DNA of 8,520 nucleotides from an uncultured Alistipes sp. (lineage in GTDB: Bacteria > Bacteroidota > Bacteroidia > Bacteroidales > Rikenellaceae): NCBI GenBank assembly GCA_910586375.1, contig CAJUIE010000033.1:5848-14367 (forward strand), in the 5' to 3' direction. Shown here piece by piece: positions 5,764 through 8,520 of the stretch. The translations under genes were made by a program, and so were the position numbers. Every line of letters starts with the position of its first letter. Positions within the stretch are counted from its first letter, which is position 1. Under the pieces are notes generated by a model. That model searched no databases and was not told the DNA's origin. It was given only the letters and a program-made list of their open reading frames with translations.

Positions 5764-6410
5764 ACGATCAGGCCGTCGGACATGGTGATCTTGCGGTCGG
5801 CCATGGCGGCCAGTCCCTCGTCGTGGGTAACAAGGACCGTCGTCTGCCCCAGGCGATCACGCAGGTCGAAAAAGAGGCGGTGTATCTCGTCGCGATTGCG
5901 CGAGTCCAAATTACCCGACGGTTCGTCGGCCAACAGCACGTCAGGCGAGTTGATGAGCGCCCGGGCGATGGCCACCCGCTGCTGTTCCCCGCCAGAGAGT
6001 TGGCCGGGTTTATGGTCGCGACGCGCTGCGAGCCCCAACATCGAGAGCAACTCATCGGCCCGCCGCTCAACTTCGCCCCGCGAGCGCCTCCCGATAAACC
6101 CGGGGATGCAGACATTCTCGAAAGCCGAAAATTCGGGCAACAGGTGGTGGAACTGGAAGACGAAGCCGATATGCCGGTTGCGGAAACGTGACAAATCCTT
6201 GTCACCCAACACAAAAGGATCCACACCGTCGATGAGAATCTGCCCTCCGTCGGGCCGCGACAAGGTGCCCACAATCTGCAACAACGTCGTCTTACCGGCG
6301 CCACTGGCTCCCACTATGGAGATGACCTCGCCCCGGGCCACGGAGAGCGAAACGCCTTTCAGCACCTCAAGCTCGCCAAAACGTTTATGAAGGTCAGTAA
6401 CCTGTATCAT
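5760..6410 (-). CDS. lolD: ABC transporter ATP-binding protein, LolD type
   Basis: A 216-residue stand-alone ABC ATPase of the LolD/MacB-like subfamily. LolD powers LolCE, which lifts mature lipoproteins from the inner membrane to the carrier LolA. All motifs are intact: Walker A GASGAGKT (34-41), Q-loop Q86 (VFQFHHLLPEF), signature LSGGEQQR (138-145), Walker B VLLADEP with E163, D-loop SGNLDS (165-170) and switch H196. The sequence FQFHHLLPEFSAFENV is typical of this subfamily. The permease partner is not in the window, so LolD is preferred on similarity alone and another MacB-type exporter cannot be excluded. Its ATG overlaps the folP stop by four bases (ATGA, 6407-6410), and its own stop overlaps the DUF2400 start the same way; no Shine-Dalgarno is visible. 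Confidence 0.85.
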   Translation of the reverse strand: MIQVTDLHKRFGELEVLKGVSLSVARGEVISIVGASGAGKTTLLQIVGTLSRPDGGQILIDGVDPFVLGDKDLSRFRNRHIGFVFQFHHLLPEFSAFENVCIPGFIGRRSRGEVERRADELLSMLGLAARRDHKPGQLSGGEQQRVAIARALINSPDVLLADEPSGNLDSRNRDEIHRLFFDLRDRLGQTTVLVTHDEGLAAMADRKITMSDGLIV

Positions 6411-7222
6411 GATCGGAACATGTTGAAAATCTTAACTGTATCAGCCGCTTCACGGACATCGTGCACCCGCAGGACAACGGCTCCCTGACGCAGACACTCC
6501 CATCCCAAAGCGACGGTCCCGGCCAAAGATTCACCGGGTGTAGTGCCGAGCAACCTATAAATCATCGACTTGCGCGAAAGTCCTGCAAGAACGGGATAAC
6601 CCAGCGCACAAAGCCGATGAAGCCCGGCGAGCAGTTCGTAATTTTGCTCCAAAGTCTTGGCGAACCCGAAGCCGGGATCGAGGACGATATTTTCGCGCCG
6701 CAGACCCGCTGCAAGCAGGTAATCGACCCGCTGCTCAAAGTAGGCGACCACCTCCGTCACGATGTCGCGGCGATAATCGGTCAGCGTCTGCATGGTCTGC
6801 GGATCGCCCTGCATGTGCATCGCAACATAAGGCACACCAGCCCGTGCGACCGCAGGGATCATCTGCGGATCGAGCTCTCCGGCCGAAATATCGTTGATGA
6901 TGACCGGTCCGAAGGTGTCGATCGCCCGCTGCGCCACCCAGGAGCGGAACGTGTCGACCGAGACGGGCATTCCGGGAGCAACCCGACGCACAACGGCAAG
7001 AGCCGTTTCGACGCGCCGCCACTCCTCATCGGGTGGCACGACGCCGGCACCCGACCGCGAAGAGTAACCCCCGATGTCGATCATGTCGGCTCCACCGGCA
7101 AGACACTCGCGGACCCGCGCCTCGACAGCCTCGGGCGTGACCACGCGGCTGCCGGCATAAAATGAGTCGGGCGTGACGTTGAGAATAGCCATGACCCGCG
7201 GCTGCGAAAGATCAATCTGCAT
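6407..7222 (-). CDS. folP: Dihydropteroate synthase
   Basis: FolP joins p-aminobenzoate to 6-hydroxymethyl-dihydropterin pyrophosphate in folate synthesis and is the sulfonamide target. The 271-residue product has the family set: NVTPDSF (15-21), DIGG (49-52), SVDTF with D90, IIND with N110, DPGFGF (182-187), the loop SRKS with K218, and RVHDV (252-256). The frame stays open upstream to 7696, but the family begins just before the first strand, so the start is ATG 7222, overlapping the coaE end by 11 bases. Loop 2 reads Y-S-S-R-S-G (53-58): the proline normally in R-P-G is Ser57 (codon TCG, 7052-7054). In E. coli, Pro64 to Ser at this position gives sulfonamide resistance; the Phe of the other E. 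coli resistance site (F28) is kept here as F21. Confidence 0.96.
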   Translation of the reverse strand: MQIDLSQPRVMAILNVTPDSFYAGSRVVTPEAVEARVRECLAGGADMIDIGGYSSRSGAGVVPPDEEWRRVETALAVVRRVAPGMPVSVDTFRSWVAQRAIDTFGPVIINDISAGELDPQMIPAVARAGVPYVAMHMQGDPQTMQTLTDYRRDIVTEVVAYFEQRVDYLLAAGLRRENIVLDPGFGFAKTLEQNYELLAGLHRLCALGYPVLAGLSRKSMIYRLLGTTPGESLAGTVALGWECLRQGAVVLRVHDVREAADTVKIFNMFRS

Positions 7223-7814
7223 GGTATCGTGGGGATTCGTGACGGAACATACCGTCGAGCTGGGCGACGGCCGGTTCGAGGTCGGATTCAAGGATGTTGA
7301 CAACAGAAAAATCAGCACGCGCGCATAACGCCTCATCGTCGAGCTGCGCGGCGATACGTCGCCGGACAGCCTCAACGTCGCACTTGTCGCGACGGCATGC
7401 CCGCTCGATCCGCAACGCAGCGGGAGCGAGAACGGCGACCGTGCGGTCGACCAGCGCATCAAATCCCGATTCAAAGAGGATCGCGCTCTCAAGGATGACG
7501 TAATCGCCCTCCTGCCGTCCTGCCCAGGTCCCGAAGTCACGCTTAACAACGGGGTGCACCAGACTATTGAGGTCAGCCAGAGCCTGCGGATCGGCAAAGA
7601 CGACAGCGGCGAGCTGTGCCCGGTCAAGCATTCCCTCCCGGTAAATATCGGCACCAAAGCGCGCAGCGATAGCCGCCCGCAAAGAGGAATCTTCATTCAT
7701 AAGCCGTTTCGCCTCACAATCGGAGTCGTAAACCGCGACGCCCCGCTGCGCGAAAAGCTGGCAAAAGGTACTCTTGCCACTGCCAATACCCCCGGTGATG
7801 CCGATCTTCATCAT
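7212..7814 (-). CDS. coaE: Dephospho-CoA kinase
   Basis: CoaE phosphorylates the 3'-hydroxyl of dephospho-CoA with ATP, the last step of coenzyme A synthesis, in the cytoplasm. The 200-residue product has the normal family length. The P-loop is GGIGSGKS (8-15), followed by VYDSD (28-32) that opens the CoA-binding part, NSLVHP (83-88), the strand ending ESAILFESGF, and the lid-type stretch with RRDKCDVEAVRRRIAAQL. The first ATG (7812-7814) overlaps the stop of the upstream YbbR-like gene as ATGA; a second ATG follows at once. The leader is A-rich with no Shine-Dalgarno. Its 3' end overlaps the folP start by 11 bases. No key residue appears changed. Confidence 0.96.
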   Translation of the reverse strand: MMKIGITGGIGSGKSTFCQLFAQRGVAVYDSDCEAKRLMNEDSSLRAAIAARFGADIYREGMLDRAQLAAVVFADPQALADLNSLVHPVVKRDFGTWAGRQEGDYVILESAILFESGFDALVDRTVAVLAPAALRIERACRRDKCDVEAVRRRIAAQLDDEALCARADFSVVNILESDLEPAVAQLDGMFRHESPRYHAD

Positions 7815-8206
7815 TTTTTCTGCGGTTTATCGATCTCGGGCACCTCGTCGACCGAAACAACCTTAATGTCGCTCAGCTGCACGGCAATAGCGCTCTGCAA
7901 CGACTGGGGATCGAGAATGATCTTACCTTCGTGCCCCTCCTCGCGCGAAACCCTATAACGAAGATCGGAAAGAGGAATGCGCAAAGTCTTATTCATATAC
8001 ATCCTGTACCCGAAAAGATTGGTGCCAATGCCCTCGACCACACAGGTGACCTCAAACGGCACACCGTCGACATCAACCCGCACCCGCTGCCGCGTAGAAT
8101 AGGTATAATTCAGCTTGGCGATATACCACAAAACGAACGACGCGACAAGCAACGCCAGAAAAACAGGCGAAACATAACGCCGCAACCTCTTCAGAATATT
8201 ATCCAT
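7811..8206 (-). CDS. Short YbbR/CdaR-like single-pass membrane protein
   Basis: A 131-residue protein with a basic N-terminus (MDNILKRLRRYV), one membrane segment at about 14-29 (VFLALLVASFVLWYIA) and a periplasmic-side domain of about 100 residues, implying an N-in topology. The sequence after the membrane, NYTYSTRQRVRVDVDGVPF then TCVVEGIGTNLFGYRM, resembles the start of YbbR-type domains, and YbbR-like genes often precede coaE in Bacteroidetes. Those relatives are usually about 300 residues, so this is a reduced form or a different small family; I am not certain. It is the first gene of the coaE-folP-lolD operon. The frame extends to 8272, but that adds an aromatic stretch unlike a leader and would cover the promoter, so ATG 8206 is preferred. 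Confidence 0.6.
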   Translation of the reverse strand: MDNILKRLRRYVSPVFLALLVASFVLWYIAKLNYTYSTRQRVRVDVDGVPFEVTCVVEGIGTNLFGYRMYMNKTLRIPLSDLRYRVSREEGHEGKIILDPQSLQSAIAVQLSDIKVVSVDEVPEIDKPQKK

Positions 8207-8229
8207 AACATACCAAAGTTCATAGGTGA

Positions 8230-8256
8230 CAAAGATACGATTAAGCCGAGAGCAAA
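8230..8256 (-). promoter_or_regulatory. Probable promoter of the ybbR-like/coaE/folP operon
   Basis: On the minus strand TATCTTTG (8237-8230) matches the Bacteroidetes -7 box TAnnTTTG exactly. The nearest TTTG (8256-8253) is only 15 bases upstream, shorter than the usual 19-21; at 19 bases there is TTTT (8257-8260) in the same T run. Transcription would begin near 8223, giving a leader of about 16 bases before the ATG at 8206. The -7 box is convincing, the -33 box less so. Confidence 0.6.
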
Positions 8257-8280
8257 AAAAGAATTTATTCATTTTTTTGC

Positions 8281-8496
8281 CGAACGGGAGTATCCGTCTA
8301 CCCCACTTCGGGTTGCCGCGCCAGCAGTTCCGGCGGCCTGGGCGGTGTGGGCTCGAACGGTTACGCCTGGAGCAGTGCGCCTCTCTCGGCGTCGAGCGTG
8401 AACGGGTTGTACTTGTACTTCGACGGTTCCTACGTGAGCCCCGAGAGCACCAGCGGCCGTGCGTACGGTTTCCCCGTTCGCTGCGTGCAGGAATAA
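8281..8496 (+). pseudogene. C-terminal fragment of a FISUMP-domain surface protein; possible DGR variable region
   Basis: Read in frame from 8281 to TAA at 8494-8496, 71 codons match the C-terminal end of FISUMP (Fibrobacter succinogenes major paralogous) domain proteins, which are secreted or surface proteins in Bacteroidetes. Typical blocks are TSGCR, GGVGSNGYAWSSAP, LYLYFDGSYVSP and the terminal RAYGFPVRCVQE. The frame is open back to 8245, but there is no ATG, GTG or TTG that could start the protein before the domain, and no signal peptide or N-terminal part; upstream sequence is the promoter region of the divergent operon. It is therefore a remnant, a silent cassette, or a rearranged gene end. 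Between 8377 and 8460 many codons are of NNC form at positions where relatives vary, as in DGR target genes (inference). Nothing is recognised after the stop (8497-8520). Confidence 0.65.
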
Positions 8497-8520
8497 GAGA
8501 CAGGGAGGCTACCGACTTCT

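Noticed and set aside
7223..7696. N-terminal extension of folP to a 429-residue protein
   Set aside because: The extra 158 residues are the out-of-frame shadow of coaE; the dihydropteroate synthase family starts at about residue 159 of that frame.
8207..8272. Upstream start for the YbbR-like protein at 8272
   Set aside because: It would add 22 residues before a normal membrane-anchor N-terminus and cover the TATCTTTG promoter.

Overview
The window looks like chromosome of a GC-rich member of the Bacteroidales, most probably Alistipes or a close relative. The grounds are family content (DUF4831, the DUF2400/TIGR02757 family, a FISUMP-type C-terminal fragment), GC-rich third codon positions, almost no Shine-Dalgarno sequences, and two sites matching the Bacteroidetes promoter -7 consensus TAnnTTTG. 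The genus is an inference from these traits; no rRNA or other marker settles it.

Left part (1-2310, plus strand): the 3' part of radA (DNA repair/recombination ATPase), a 174-base G-rich gap, a UDP-glucuronate-decarboxylase-like SDR protein that has lost active-site residues, and a small thioredoxin 24 bases behind it. Middle part (2311-4632, minus strand): trmN6 (tRNA methyltransferase), then, from its own promoter overlapping the trmN6 stop codon, a secreted DUF4831 protein and an AlkD-like HEAT-repeat protein. The AlkD-like gene converges on the thioredoxin gene with zero bases between the stop codons. A gene-free stretch (4633-4995) holds G-rich repeats and hairpins.

Right part (4996-8206, minus strand): a tight five-gene operon read from a promoter near 8230: a short YbbR/CdaR-like membrane protein, coaE (last step of CoA synthesis), folP (folate synthesis), a LolD-type ABC ATPase, and a DUF2400 protein. 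Each downstream start overlaps the preceding stop (three ATGA overlaps, one 11-base overlap), so translation is probably coupled. The folP product carries Ser where the family has the Pro of the R-P-G loop, the position of a known sulfonamide-resistance change in E. coli.

Far right (8281-8496, plus strand): a start-less 71-codon fragment matching the C-terminus of FISUMP-domain surface proteins. Its codon pattern resembles the variable region of a diversity-generating retroelement (DGR) target. No reverse transcriptase or template repeat is in the window, so this is a lead, not a demonstrated system. Apart from this fragment and the repeats, the window is housekeeping chromosome; I saw no tRNA, rRNA, CRISPR array, transposase or phage gene.
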